Notes: generated by a model not told the origin, from the letters alone. DNA of 64,000 nucleotides from Myxococcales bacterium (GCA_020633325.1 JACKDX010000001.1:1612001-1676000), one strand, 5' to 3'; positions 49,162-58,852 are shown, numbered from the stretch's first letter. Numbers and translations are program-made.

Positions 49162-49281
49162 AATGTTGCCTCCCCATTGGCAAAAAAGCGGAAATGCATT
49201 GTGTCATAGGAGAATCGGGGAGGCAAGGCGTGCCAAGTCTGTGCTGATTTTCACATGAAGTTTGACGCATAACCAGCGAAT

Positions 49282-50820
49282 ATGTCTAAGGATTCAAAGG
49301 TCGGCACAGTGTATTTGGTGGGCGCGGGCCCTGGAGATCCCGAGCTAATAACCGTGCGCGGCCAGCGCCGGTTGAGCGAGGCCGACGTGGTGCTCCATGA
49401 TGCATTGGTCCATCCCGATCTCCTCAAGTGCTGCCGCCCCGATGCGGAAATTCAATATGTGGGCAAGAGAGCCGGCCGCACCGAAGAGCGGCAGGCGGCG
49501 ATCAACGCAAGGCTCATCGCTGCGGCGACGAGCGGCAAATCCGTGGTGCGGCTGAAAGGCGGAGATCCGTTTTTGTTTGGTCGCGGCTCAGAGGAAGCCG
49601 AGGCACTGTCGATGGCGAAGGTGCCGTTCGAAGTCGTGCCTGGCGTGCCTTCTCCTTTGGCCGCCAGCGCATACGCGGGGATATCGCTGACCCACCGCAG
49701 CCTTTCAAGCAGCGTGGCGTACATCACGGCCACCGAATCGGCGGACAAAGACGAAAGCGCGCATGATTGGGCCAAGCTTGCCACCGCGACCCAGACGCTC
49801 GTCATCTTCATGGGTATGCGAAAGCTCGATACGCTGATGGAGCTGCTTTTGGCGCACGGGCGTGATCCTCTAACGCCCGCAGCGGTGATCCAGTCAGCAT
49901 CGCTTCCCACACAGCGCACCGTCGTCGGCACTGTCGGTACGATTGCCGGGGAGGCCCGCGCTGCCGGCCTAGGGATGCCTGCCCTGACAGTGATAGGCAA
50001 TGCCGTCACCCTTCGCGACGTCATGCGCTGGTATGACAATAAACCGTTGTTTGGAAAACGCGTGTGGGTCACGCGCATGGCACATCAAGCCGAGTCATTG
50101 TCTCGGCTCCTGCGTGATGCAGGTGCCGATCCATTCGAGTGCGCGACGATCCGTTTGAAGCCATCAGATGAAGCGCACCTCAAGGCCCTTGATGACGCAC
50201 TGCTGGGCATCGATTGGATCGTCTTTACAAGCAGCAACGGTGTCCGCTGCTTTTTCGAGGGGCTCAACCTCTGCAACAAGGACGCCAGGCGACTTTGCCA
50301 GGTGAAGGTATGTGCGATTGGACCCGCTACCGCACATGCGATTGAAACGCACGGAATCGTTCCCGATTTGATGCCCACCACATATGTGGCAGAGGCGGTG
50401 CTCGAGGCATTGCTCGCCTGGCATCATGGCGACCTTTCAAACCTGCGGTTTCTCATTCCGCGCGCTGCCCTGGCCAGGGAGGTATTGCCCGAGGGATTAC
50501 GGGCGCATGGGGCGGAGGTGGATGTGCGGCCTGTATACGAGACCGTGCGTCCATACGAAATGGAGGTGGCGGAGTTGTCGCGCGCACTCTTGGAAGGCAC
50601 GATCGACGTGGCGACTTTCACCTCGTCGTCCACCGTGACGAACGCCCTAGAGATGTTGGGCAAGGACGCCGTAGACTTGTTGAATCGGGTGACGGTGGCG
50701 TGTATAGGCCCCGTCACGGCCCAGACGGCCCGAGATCTGGGCGTGCGCGTCGATGTGGTGGCAAAGCGGTTCACCACGACTGGGCTAATCGAAGCATTGG
50801 AGGCATACTTCATCCCATGA
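49282..50820 (+). CDS. cobA-hemD: Uroporphyrinogen-III C-methyltransferase/synthase fusion
   Basis: A 512-residue bifunctional enzyme. Residues 1-250 are SUMT (CobA): VYLVGAGPGDPELITVRG, RLKGGDPFLFGRG and the VPGVPSPLAASAYAGI region. Residues 255-512 are uroporphyrinogen-III synthase (HemD): LFGKRVWVTR, DWIVFTSSNGV, FTSSSTVTN. Together they make uroporphyrinogen III and precorrin-2, the branch to siroheme and cobalamin. Its stop overlaps hemB by four bases (ATGA). The pathway fits the cobalamin enzymes MetH and MCM, and a siroheme sulfite reductase expected elsewhere. Confidence 0.95.
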   Translation: MSKDSKVGTVYLVGAGPGDPELITVRGQRRLSEADVVLHDALVHPDLLKCCRPDAEIQYVGKRAGRTEERQAAINARLIAAATSGKSVVRLKGGDPFLFGRGSEEAEALSMAKVPFEVVPGVPSPLAASAYAGISLTHRSLSSSVAYITATESADKDESAHDWAKLATATQTLVIFMGMRKLDTLMELLLAHGRDPLTPAAVIQSASLPTQRTVVGTVGTIAGEARAAGLGMPALTVIGNAVTLRDVMRWYDNKPLFGKRVWVTRMAHQAESLSRLLRDAGADPFECATIRLKPSDEAHLKALDDALLGIDWIVFTSSNGVRCFFEGLNLCNKDARRLCQVKVCAIGPATAHAIETHGIVPDLMPTTYVAEAVLEALLAWHHGDLSNLRFLIPRAALAREVLPEGLRAHGAEVDVRPVYETVRPYEMEVAELSRALLEGTIDVATFTSSSTVTNALEMLGKDAVDLLNRVTVACIGPVTAQTARDLGVRVDVVAKRFTTTGLIEALEAYFIP

Positions 50821-51833
50821 GTGAGCACGACATGCGCGAACGTCCGAGACGTCTCAGGAGAAGCCCGGCGATGCGGGAACTGGTTCGAGAAACTGCATTA
50901 CAGCCCTCGGACTTGGTGCTGCCGCTGTTTGTGGTTCCCGGGCGCGGGGAAAAGCGTGAGATCGCATCGCTTCCTGGCGTGTATCATTACACACCGGATC
51001 AGCTCCCCGCCGTCGCCAAGGAAGCCTACGATTTGGGTGTGCGCGCGGTGATTCTTTTTGGCGTCCCTGAACACACTGATGCGACCGGCTCAGGGGCGCA
51101 TGACGACAACGGCCCCGTGCCCGTGGGAATAACAAGCATCAAAGACCACGTTCCCGACCTAGTTGTCATGACCGACGTGTGCTTATGCAGCTATATGGAT
51201 CACGGCCATTGCGGTGTCCTTGCACCTCGCGAAAGGGGACCGGGAGTAGACAACGACCGAACCTTGCCGGTGCTTGCCGAAGAAGCGTTGTGCCATGCGC
51301 GGGCCGGTGCCGATGTCGTTGCCCCAAGCGACATGATGGACGGCCGCATCGGTTACATTCGCGATGCGCTCGACCGTTCAGGTTTTTACGAGGTCGCGAT
51401 CCTCAGTTACGCCGCAAAGTATGCGAGCGCGTTTTATGGTCCGTTTCGCGATGCCGCCAAGAGCGCGCCGCAGCAAGGTGACCGTCGAGGCTATCAAATG
51501 GATCCCGCCAATGCCACCGAGGCCCTAAAAGAGGTGCGCCTCGATATTGCGGAGGGAGCAGACTTCATCATGGTGAAGCCGGCGTTGTCCTACCTCGACG
51601 TGGTCTATAGAGTGAGTCAGGTAGTGGACGTGCCGGTCTCGGCGTATCACGTGAGCGGGGAGTACGCGATGATCAAAGCGGCGGCAGAGCGCGGTATGTT
51701 GGATGAACGCGCGGCAGTAATGGAGGCGCTAACGTCAATAAAACGGGCCGGGGCCAAGTTGATTCTGACGTATTACGCAATGTATGCTGCCGAAATCATG
51801 CAGCAATCACAACTTCCCAAGGAGCAAGGCTAA
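50817..51833 (+). CDS. hemB: Porphobilinogen synthase (delta-aminolevulinate dehydratase)
   Basis: A 338-residue enzyme condensing two 5-aminolevulinates. The zinc-site Cys residues are present (Cys122, Cys124, Cys132 in VCLCSYMDHGHCG), so this is a Zn-dependent form. Schiff-base Lys residues are in AILSYAAKYAS and MVKPALSYLD. ATG 50817 overlaps the hemD stop; an upstream in-frame start inside that gene was rejected. Unusual in that hemA and hemC are not adjacent. Confidence 0.96.
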   Translation: MSEHDMRERPRRLRRSPAMRELVRETALQPSDLVLPLFVVPGRGEKREIASLPGVYHYTPDQLPAVAKEAYDLGVRAVILFGVPEHTDATGSGAHDDNGPVPVGITSIKDHVPDLVVMTDVCLCSYMDHGHCGVLAPRERGPGVDNDRTLPVLAEEALCHARAGADVVAPSDMMDGRIGYIRDALDRSGFYEVAILSYAAKYASAFYGPFRDAAKSAPQQGDRRGYQMDPANATEALKEVRLDIAEGADFIMVKPALSYLDVVYRVSQVVDVPVSAYHVSGEYAMIKAAAERGMLDERAAVMEALTSIKRAGAKLILTYYAMYAAEIMQQSQLPKEQG

Positions 51834-51838
51834 TCCCG

Positions 51839-52225
51839 ATGTTCCCACGGCGCTTTCGCATGTTAGGAGCGGCGTTGTCGCTCATGTGTGGATGTTCTGC
51901 CCAGGCCGCGGAGCTTCGCACAATAGCGCTTACCGAACTTCCCGCCGAGCGCATCACGCCTCAGGGGGATTGGGAGAGCATGCCGTGGGTCGGCACCGAA
52001 ACGGCCCCTTGGCTTGCTTACCCGGGTTCGGTGACATTGCGGGTGGAGCATGGGCTCGGCTATGCGCCATCGGTGGTTCTGGTTTATATCGCATTTAACA
52101 AAAGCGGAAACTCCCCCGGCCTCGCAGCAGGTGATCTGGCTTTGGTAACCGACATAAATGCGCAGTTTATCCAGATTAAAAATGGCACACGCTCCGACCT
52201 GTTTGCCCGAATTGTAGCCCATTAA
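51839..52225 (+). CDS. Putative small lipoprotein, unknown function
   Basis: A 128-residue protein with a signal ending in a lipobox (ALSLMCGC). The mature part is beta-rich with DWESMPWVGTETAPWLAYPGS and no recognised domain. Five bases after hemB, so probably co-transcribed by proximity. Confidence 0.65.
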   Translation: MFPRRFRMLGAALSLMCGCSAQAAELRTIALTELPAERITPQGDWESMPWVGTETAPWLAYPGSVTLRVEHGLGYAPSVVLVYIAFNKSGNSPGLAAGDLALVTDINAQFIQIKNGTRSDLFARIVAH

Positions 52226-52273
52226 TTCGGTACGCGGCCTTGGCAGGGTCGGGCGGAGTGGTTAGCCTATGCT

Positions 52274-52603
52274 ATGGCCGATAGCCCGAATGGCGCGAAA
52301 AACGCCGGCGTAAAAACGCTTATCAGACCCAAAACGGAGGTTCGAAAGCCGCCGATGTACCGTGTTGTCTTACATAACGACGATTATACGACCCGAGATT
52401 TCGTGGTGGACATGCTGCAAGCCGTCTTCGGGCATCCAGAACCCACCGCCGTGCGCATCATGCTCGAAGTACACAATACAGGGAGCGGCACCGCGGGAGT
52501 GTATACCTTTGAGATTGCCGAGATGAAGGCGCATACTGTCGAGGTGATGGCGAGGGAACACGAATTTCCGCTGAGGCTCAGCCTAGAACCAGGAGATTCT
52601 TAA
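52274..52603 (+). CDS. clpS: ATP-dependent Clp protease adaptor ClpS
   Basis: A 109-residue N-degron adaptor delivering proteins with Leu, Phe, Tyr or Trp N-termini to ClpA. The core YRVVLHNDDYTTRDFVVDML contains the binding-pocket Asn-Asp-Asp and the following helix; the N-terminal extension of about 27 residues is flexible, as in the family. It is followed immediately by clpA and aat, giving a complete pathway in one transcription unit. Confidence 0.96.
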   Translation: MADSPNGAKNAGVKTLIRPKTEVRKPPMYRVVLHNDDYTTRDFVVDMLQAVFGHPEPTAVRIMLEVHNTGSGTAGVYTFEIAEMKAHTVEVMAREHEFPLRLSLEPGDS

Positions 52604-54859
52604 ATGGCAGCTCCCATCATCGCGCGCACCTTGCAAGCAAGCATCAAAACCGCCTTTGAAATGGCAGCGGAGTTGCGTCACCCGTATGTCACGCTCGAGC
52701 ATTTGGTGGTGGCCCTACTCGATGATCCGAGCGCCAACCAGGCGCTTGTGGCATGCGGTGTTGACTGTAAGCGCTTGGAAGCTCAGCTCTTGGAGTTCAT
52801 CGATGAAAATGTGGATTCGGTGGATGAAGAAACGGATCCGAATCCGCAGCAAACCATGGCGGTCGAACGGGTACTGCACCGGGCGGCGATTCACGCCTTG
52901 AACTCGGAATCGCCACTCATCGACGGGGCAAGAGTACTGGTTGAGGTGTTTGAAGAGCCCAATTCCCACGCGGTCTACTGGCTTGAACGATTGGGTGCGA
53001 CCGGTTTAGCCTTGAAGCAGCACGTATCTCATTCGGACAACAAGCGACACTCGGTTCGCCGTAAGCGCACAGAGCCTGCCGAACCTCCCGAGGAGACTCC
53101 GTCTCCGGAGGATCCTCTCGAAACTTACGCGGTTAACCTCGTAGAGCAAGCGGCCATGGGGCAGATTGACCCCCTGATTGGGCGAAATGCGGAGCTTGAG
53201 CGGACAGTCCATGTGCTTTGTCGCCGACGTAAGAACAACCCGCTGTTCGTGGGGGAACCAGGCGTTGGAAAAACAGCGCTTGCTGAAGGGCTAGCCCTAC
53301 GCATCTTTGAAGGGAAAGTTCCTGAAGCGCTGCGGTCGGCCGTTGTTTATTCCTTGGATATGGGGGCGCTCTTGGCGGGGACCAAATACCGAGGCGAGTT
53401 CGAGGAACGCTTAAAAGACGTCATTAAACAGGTGCAGGCCATACCGAAGGCTATTGTATTTATTGATGAAATACATACCGTGATGGGCGCGGGGATGACC
53501 ACTGGCGGCTCGCTCGATGCGTCCAACATTCTGAAACCCGCTCTCGCCTCGGGCAAGCTCCGGTGCATGGGCTCGACGACGCATCGCGATTACAAAGCAT
53601 CGTTTGACCATGACCGCGCATTTGCCAGAAGGTTTCAAAAGATCGACATCAAAGAGCCCTCGGTGGGGGAAACCGTCGAAATACTCGAGGGACTGAAGCC
53701 GCATTACGAGTCGCACCATTTGGTCGCGTACGATGCGGGCGCATTGGAGGCCGCCGCAAAGCTTTCTGATAAGTATTTGAGAGAGCTCCAGTTACCCGAC
53801 AAAGCCATCGACGTCATGGATGAAGCCGGCGCGATGGATCAGCTGCGGCCTGAAACAGACAGGACAGGTAAGGTGAGCGTTCAAGACGTGGAGATGGTGG
53901 TCAGCCGCATGGCAAACGTTCCAGCGCACAGCGTGTCGGCTTCCGATCGTGATCATCTTAAGGACTTGGCCGAGCAATTGCGCAAAGTTATTTTTGGCCA
54001 AAACAGCGCCATCGATAGGGTTGTCTCGGCCATACAGTTATCGCGTGCGGGCCTTCGGGATCCCGACAAGCCCATCGGTTCATTTTTGTTTTCCGGACCG
54101 ACCGGCGTCGGGAAAACAGAAACCGCCAAGCAGTTGGCGCGCGCCATGGGTGTGGAGTTCCTGCGCTACGACATGAGTGAATATTCGGAGAAGCACACGG
54201 TGTCACGGTTAATTGGCGCCCCTCCCGGCTATGTGGGTTTCGACCAAGGAGGGCTTCTCACAGACGCCGTACGTAAAAACCCATCGTCGGTGGTGGTGTT
54301 AGACGAAATAGAAAAGGCGCATCCTGACTTATATAACGTGCTGTTGCAGATAATGGACCATGCAACGCTCACCGACAACACAGGACGCAAAGCCGACTTC
54401 CGAAATGTGGTACTCATTATGACAACCAACGCAGGTGCCCTCGAAATGAGCGGCCGCGACATTGGTTTTGGTGCCGGAGCATCCGCGGACCCCGAGCGGG
54501 CCAAGACCGCCATCGAGCGAACCTTCCCGCCGGAGTTCCGTAATCGGCTGGACGCGTGGATCCGGTTTGAAAGGCTTCAGCCCGAAGTGGTGTTGGCAAT
54601 TGTCGATAAAGAGCTTGGGCTGCTTCGCGCCATGCTGGCAGAAAAAGGTGTGTCCCTGGTGCTCAGTGAGGAGAGCCGCCAATGGCTTGCCACCCACGGA
54701 TTCGATGCTGCGATGGGCGCGCGGCCCCTGGCACGTCTGGTTGAGGATAAGCTCAAGCGGCCTCTGGCTGAATCATTGCTCTTTGGCCGCTTGGCGAACG
54801 GTGGCACCGTGAACATAGAGATTCGCAAGGATGAACCCGCGCTGACTTATGACGACTGA
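52604..54859 (+). CDS. clpA: ATP-dependent Clp protease ATPase ClpA
   Basis: A 751-residue unfoldase with two AAA+ modules. The N-domain (1-150) binds ClpS. Walker A motifs GEPGVGKT (about 221) and GPTGVGKT (about 498) and Walker B FIDEIHT and VLDEIEKA are present. The ClpP-docking loop contains IGFG in GRDIGFG, so it should dock to ClpP. It starts on the base after the clpS stop. clpP is not in the window. Confidence 0.96.
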   Translation: MAAPIIARTLQASIKTAFEMAAELRHPYVTLEHLVVALLDDPSANQALVACGVDCKRLEAQLLEFIDENVDSVDEETDPNPQQTMAVERVLHRAAIHALNSESPLIDGARVLVEVFEEPNSHAVYWLERLGATGLALKQHVSHSDNKRHSVRRKRTEPAEPPEETPSPEDPLETYAVNLVEQAAMGQIDPLIGRNAELERTVHVLCRRRKNNPLFVGEPGVGKTALAEGLALRIFEGKVPEALRSAVVYSLDMGALLAGTKYRGEFEERLKDVIKQVQAIPKAIVFIDEIHTVMGAGMTTGGSLDASNILKPALASGKLRCMGSTTHRDYKASFDHDRAFARRFQKIDIKEPSVGETVEILEGLKPHYESHHLVAYDAGALEAAAKLSDKYLRELQLPDKAIDVMDEAGAMDQLRPETDRTGKVSVQDVEMVVSRMANVPAHSVSASDRDHLKDLAEQLRKVIFGQNSAIDRVVSAIQLSRAGLRDPDKPIGSFLFSGPTGVGKTETAKQLARAMGVEFLRYDMSEYSEKHTVSRLIGAPPGYVGFDQGGLLTDAVRKNPSSVVVLDEIEKAHPDLYNVLLQIMDHATLTDNTGRKADFRNVVLIMTTNAGALEMSGRDIGFGAGASADPERAKTAIERTFPPEFRNRLDAWIRFERLQPEVVLAIVDKELGLLRAMLAEKGVSLVLSEESRQWLATHGFDAAMGARPLARLVEDKLKRPLAESLLFGRLANGGTVNIEIRKDEPALTYDD

Positions 54860-54862
54860 CCC

Positions 54863-55594
54863 ATGGTGAGCGTCCTCGGACCCGATTTGGCATTTCCTTC
54901 TCCTGAATCGGCCGGCCCTCTTGGGATTGTCGCTGTGGGCGGAACCTGCACGGTCGAGCGGCTCATATTGGCGTACAGCCAAGGCATTTTTCCATGGCCC
55001 CACGAGGGGCTCCCGCTCTTGTGGTTTAGCCCCGATCCAAGGTTTGTCTTGGATCTTAATCGAACCCACGTTCCCCGTTCTCTGCGTAAGCGCATCGCCC
55101 AGGGGCGCTATACAATCACCGCCGACATTGCTTTCGCCGAGGTAATGCGAGAGTGCGCCATGGTTTCGAGACCGAACCAGGATGGCACATGGATCACCCC
55201 AGAACTCATGGAAGGCTATCAGGCACTGCATCAGCTCGGGTATGCGCACAGCATTGAGGCTTGGCACGGCGAAGAGCTTGTCGGAGGGCTGTATGGCGTA
55301 GCTCTCGGACGCGTGTTTTTTGGGGAAACGATGTTTGCCAAGCAGTCCGACGCTTCCAAGGTCGCGTTCGTGACGTTGCTGGGTAATCTCCTGGCGTGGA
55401 ACTTCACCCTAGTAGACTGCCAGACACCCACGGAGCATTTGGCCCGCTTCGGCGCCACCCTGTGGCGGCGATCGGCCTTTCTTTTGCATGTACGTCAGCA
55501 GGTTATGGGTCCCACTCGAAGAGGGCCATGGCGGCTTGACCATGCGCCCCAGGCGGCGTTGGCCGAGCTTTCTGGACGCTCGGGCGAGTTATAG
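54863..55594 (+). CDS. aat: Leucyl/phenylalanyl-tRNA--protein transferase
   Basis: A 243-residue enzyme adding Leu or Phe to proteins with N-terminal Lys or Arg, which creates N-degrons recognised by ClpS. Conserved segments: LILAYSQGIFPWPHEG, LLWFSPDPRFVL, WITPELMEGYQALHQLGYAHSIE and ESMFA-like GETMFAKQSDASK. Three bases after clpA. This completes clpS-clpA-aat. Confidence 0.96.
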   Translation: MVSVLGPDLAFPSPESAGPLGIVAVGGTCTVERLILAYSQGIFPWPHEGLPLLWFSPDPRFVLDLNRTHVPRSLRKRIAQGRYTITADIAFAEVMRECAMVSRPNQDGTWITPELMEGYQALHQLGYAHSIEAWHGEELVGGLYGVALGRVFFGETMFAKQSDASKVAFVTLLGNLLAWNFTLVDCQTPTEHLARFGATLWRRSAFLLHVRQQVMGPTRRGPWRLDHAPQAALAELSGRSGEL

Positions 55595-55623
55595 GCTACC
55601 TCTTACAGCACTGAGGTTATGTC

Positions 55624-56157
55624 GTGCGATACACGCTCATGATTGGGGTTCTTGCTCTCGGTTGTAACGGCGCCGAGCCGTCGTCGCGGAAGGCACCTGC
55701 GCCCGAGAGGGAGCGAACCACGCCTATGACGACTGCCCCCTCCCCTGAACAGATCACCGTGCGCAAGGCCCCACAGACTCCCGAATACGTTAAGAAAGCT
55801 GTAGAGGCAGCTTCCAAGGCCAGCGCCAAGGCTGAGGAAAGTGGTGCGACTGACGCCAATCCCCCTTCCACATGCGCGCGTGCGTATTTGAGTTTGAGCG
55901 CGACGGTGGCGACGCTGCGCAAGGAAGAGGCGCCAGGGGCGCCCCGTGCCATGGCACCCAAGGCGAAGTTTTTTCGCGTGTGTGAATCATTGCCAGACGA
56001 GGCACAAGCGTGCCTAGTCGTGGACTATGCGGTGGACCATCAAAATCATTGTCGAAATGTCGAATCGCGATTGGCTCTAAAGGAGCGACAGGCGCTGGCG
56101 GGGTTACTCGCGGCTCCGCCCGAAAGCAAGATCACAAAGGGTCCGAACGGACAATAA
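55624..56157 (+). CDS. Putative lipoprotein, unknown function
   Basis: A 177-residue protein with a short lipoprotein signal (IGVLALGC). A Pro/Ala-rich linker (about 20-75) precedes a region with four Cys (CARAY, CESLP, ACLVV, HCRNV). Start is GTG. The 3' end overlaps the next minus-strand lipoprotein by 26 bases. No domain is recognised. Confidence 0.6.
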   Translation: MRYTLMIGVLALGCNGAEPSSRKAPAPERERTTPMTTAPSPEQITVRKAPQTPEYVKKAVEAASKASAKAEESGATDANPPSTCARAYLSLSATVATLRKEEAPGAPRAMAPKAKFFRVCESLPDEAQACLVVDYAVDHQNHCRNVESRLALKERQALAGLLAAPPESKITKGPNGQ

Positions 56158-56968
56158 TCACTGAGGATCCGCGAAAGAGATCCTCCAATGGGTAAACACC
56201 ATAGGCATAAGGGCGGTTCGCTAGTGTCATTTGCGCGGTATACCCACCTGGATGAGCCGCAAGGGTTCTCGTGATTTTTGGCGGGCTCGGAAGGGCATGA
56301 TCCACTTCGGGCGGCGTGCCAAAATGATGCAGGCGGCCCTCATGCAAGAGATACACCCAAAGCACCAGGTCGGTCTGTGAAGCGTAGGTCAGCCGGAGTT
56401 GCTGGCTCAATTGCTGCGCGAGTCGCCAAAACGGTATTCCAAGTAAAATTGTACCGACCACGTGATTGTCCGCGAAAACAGGGTGCGCAAATATTACGCT
56501 GACGGAGCTCTCACCCTGGCCAAGGCTCGGAAATACCACGACGCCTTCTGCGGCCTGCCCCGAGAGCGCTTCGTGGACAGGCTCAAATGTGTGCAAATCC
56601 TGTCCCTGCATGCGATCCTGTTCCGGCACAACGTCCCTTGCCATCACCACACCTTTGTCATCGGTCGCCGCAAGGAAGCTCTTTGGGGAGGCAATCAGTT
56701 CCGAGACCCCGCGGGGCGGTTGGCTCATAAGCCTCAGCGCCGTGCGCATTTGGGCGCTTCGCGTGGTCGCTGGCTCGACCAAAAAACCCGGAGCAAGGCG
56801 TTTTGCTGCAAGCGAAACGCCCTTGCGGTGGCGTACCACGTTTCGTTCGACCCAGTGTCGCACCTCTCTCACGTGAGTCTTGCGTATCTGGCGTTCAGCC
56901 CTCTCTGCCGTTTTGCCGCAGCCTACGCCGAGAAGCACCCATGCGAGCAGATAAATCCTTACGATCAC
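56132..56968 (-). CDS. Lipoprotein with Cache/sensor-like domain
   Basis: A 278-residue protein with a lipoprotein signal (VLLGVGC). The mature part has a helical N-terminus and a region of about 90-270 that resembles an extracellular Cache/PAS sensor fold (SPKSFLAATDDKGVVMARD, VSVIFAHPVFADNHVVGTILLGIP). GTG 56968 overlaps the tyrA stop by four bases (GTGA); an in-frame GTG 15 bases further upstream is less likely. No signalling domain follows, so it may act through a partner. Confidence 0.7.
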   Translation of the reverse strand: MIVRIYLLAWVLLGVGCGKTAERAERQIRKTHVREVRHWVERNVVRHRKGVSLAAKRLAPGFLVEPATTRSAQMRTALRLMSQPPRGVSELIASPKSFLAATDDKGVVMARDVVPEQDRMQGQDLHTFEPVHEALSGQAAEGVVVFPSLGQGESSVSVIFAHPVFADNHVVGTILLGIPFWRLAQQLSQQLRLTYASQTDLVLWVYLLHEGRLHHFGTPPEVDHALPSPPKITRTLAAHPGGYTAQMTLANRPYAYGVYPLEDLFRGSSVIIVRSDPL

Positions 56969-58296
56969 GGTCGCTCCACCCACAAAAAGCTGGTGTAGTT
57001 ATCTGCAAGATCTTGCAGATTGTCCTCCACCAGCGTGAGTCCAAAGAGCTCTGCCAGTACGCGCGGGCCCATCACCGCATGCCCAGAATCAATCGCCCCG
57101 TCCGCGAGCTGTCGCGCCGCGTGGGCGGAGTCAATCAAATCTCCCGTGCCCGACACTCTGACCAAACGCCCGTACTTTTCATCTAAATTGCGCTGACACT
57201 GCCGAAAGACCTGTGGATGTGCCATGATCGCACGCACGGTTTCCAAAGTCGCATCGCCTCTGATCATCAGTGCGTGGGCAATCTTGATGGCAAACTGTTC
57301 GATGATATGAAACTTGTAGTTTGCCATTGCCTCGACGCTTTCGTCCACCATGCCGCCCAATGAGTTATGCACAGCAAATTGTCCGCGATCGATCTTCCCT
57401 TCGTGTAGGGCCTTAAGGACTGCTTCTGTCGTGTAAAGATAATGGAGATTGTGCTCCTTGATGCCGTTTCGCCCTAAGTAATAGAGAGCGGCCTGTTCGT
57501 TGAAGCTCCCCTTGCCGCCTTGTATGCCAACCTCCCAACGCTCGCTATGAACCCGATTGGGAAGCAGCCGATTGTAAATTGCATCAACAGCCTTGCCCAG
57601 ACGCACACGCATGTCGATGGTGTATGGATTGTACGTCTGGAGATCGGTAAACAGCTCCCAACTGTCGTTACACACCTGGTCGCGAAGCTCCAACAGCCGC
57701 CTAGCACCCAGCGTATCGATGTCGGAAGGAGCCAATTTCATGTCATCGAGCACGCGACCGATGAAGTGCGCGACACCCTGGCTCCATGCCGCCGCCCGAT
57801 CATGGGCGTCCGCACTAAGCTCTATCGTTTTGAGGCCCTGTCGCTCAAAAAAAGATTTCCATTGCGCGTAGTCCTCATGAGAAGCGGTGAACTGATCCAT
57901 GACGACCGGAAGGCCATGAAGGCCTTGCTCGCGCACACTATCCGGCCCGAACATGGGGTGGGTCAGTATCGCGGTCACGTGCGAAGGCAGCAACTGCGTC
58001 AACGCCTTTTTCGGAAGGGATTTGACCGAAAGCGTGTCGACAATCAGACGTGGCATTTTATCCGCGCAGAAATGCGAGACGTGTTTCTCAAGTGTGCTCC
58101 GAAAGGCATGGATGGGCACAGCATAAAAAATCGTTTCGCAGGCCAGTGCGGTGGCTTCCTCCACTTGCTCAATATTGGGAAGACCGCTTTGATCACTCTG
58201 ACTGGGATCGTAAACTTGGACATGCATCTCTTTTGCCAATAGACTGCTTAAGAGCTTTCCAAACCGTCCATATCCAATGACAGCGACCCGTATCAT
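56965..58296 (-). CDS. tyrA: Bifunctional prephenate dehydrogenase/prephenate dehydratase-like protein
   Basis: A 443-residue fusion. The N-terminal NAD-binding prephenate dehydrogenase (1-260) has VIGYGRFGKLL and the catalytic His in ILTHPMFGPDS. The C-terminal region (265-443) resembles prephenate dehydratase: GIQGGKGSFNEQAAL, HPQVFRQCQRNL and a final YTSF in place of the usual T-R-F. No chorismate mutase or ACT domain is visible. If both halves work it makes both the Tyr and Phe precursors; changes in the dehydratase motif (Ser for Arg) leave its activity uncertain. Confidence 0.8.
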   Translation of the reverse strand: MIRVAVIGYGRFGKLLSSLLAKEMHVQVYDPSQSDQSGLPNIEQVEEATALACETIFYAVPIHAFRSTLEKHVSHFCADKMPRLIVDTLSVKSLPKKALTQLLPSHVTAILTHPMFGPDSVREQGLHGLPVVMDQFTASHEDYAQWKSFFERQGLKTIELSADAHDRAAAWSQGVAHFIGRVLDDMKLAPSDIDTLGARRLLELRDQVCNDSWELFTDLQTYNPYTIDMRVRLGKAVDAIYNRLLPNRVHSERWEVGIQGGKGSFNEQAALYYLGRNGIKEHNLHYLYTTEAVLKALHEGKIDRGQFAVHNSLGGMVDESVEAMANYKFHIIEQFAIKIAHALMIRGDATLETVRAIMAHPQVFRQCQRNLDEKYGRLVRVSGTGDLIDSAHAARQLADGAIDSGHAVMGPRVLAELFGLTLVEDNLQDLADNYTSFLWVERP

Positions 58297-58374
58297 GCTG
58301 ACTTAATCGCACGATGTTTGGGCTTTGTCTAAGAGAGCGAGCGCGAAGTTGGCACTGCACGAGATCCAGGAGTT

Positions 58375-58740
58375 TTACGTCCGCGGCTTGTGTGCACGTT
58401 CCTTAAGCCTTGCCTTCTTCCCTGCGAGCTCGCGAAGGTAGTAAAGGCGGGCGCGACGCACCTTGCCCTGGGCGTCGATATCGACCTTCTCGATTCGTGG
58501 CGAATGAATAGGGAAAATGCGCTCCACGCCCATGCCGTAAGACACTTTGCGGACGCAAAAGGTCGCCCCGATTCCGCCTTTTGATTTGCGGATCACGGTG
58601 CCCTTGAAAACCTGCACGCGCTCTTTTTCTCCTTCGCGGATGCGGTAATGAACGCTGACCGTGTCGCCGACGCGAAACGGGGGAAGCTCGCGAAATTGAG
58701 CTTTTTCAATGGCTTGGATGGCGGGGACGGGCTGACTCAT
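58375..58740 (-). CDS. rplS: 50S ribosomal protein L19
   Basis: A 121-residue protein at the subunit interface. Typical L19 segments: FRVGDTVSVHYRIREGEKERVQVFKG with RKSKGG, and VERIFPIHSPRIEKVDI. ATG 58740 was chosen because it has AGGAA upstream and the family start; a longer frame to 58815 is not needed. Last gene of the rpsP cluster. Confidence 0.97.
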   Translation of the reverse strand: MSQPVPAIQAIEKAQFRELPPFRVGDTVSVHYRIREGEKERVQVFKGTVIRKSKGGIGATFCVRKVSYGMGVERIFPIHSPRIEKVDIDAQGKVRRARLYYLRELAGKKARLKERAHKPRT

Positions 58741-58852
58741 ATCGTGTTCCTCGTGGGATTTGCGCAGGGACCGATAGCATGACCGGCCATCTGGGTCAAT
58801 CGAGTACCCATGCATAAGCCGAGCCCTTCAGGTGAGAGGCTAGGCGCGCGCG

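Noticed and set aside
57520..58242. Plus-strand open frame opposite the TyrA fusion
   Set aside because: Antisense shadow of the NAD-binding and helical parts of the fusion.
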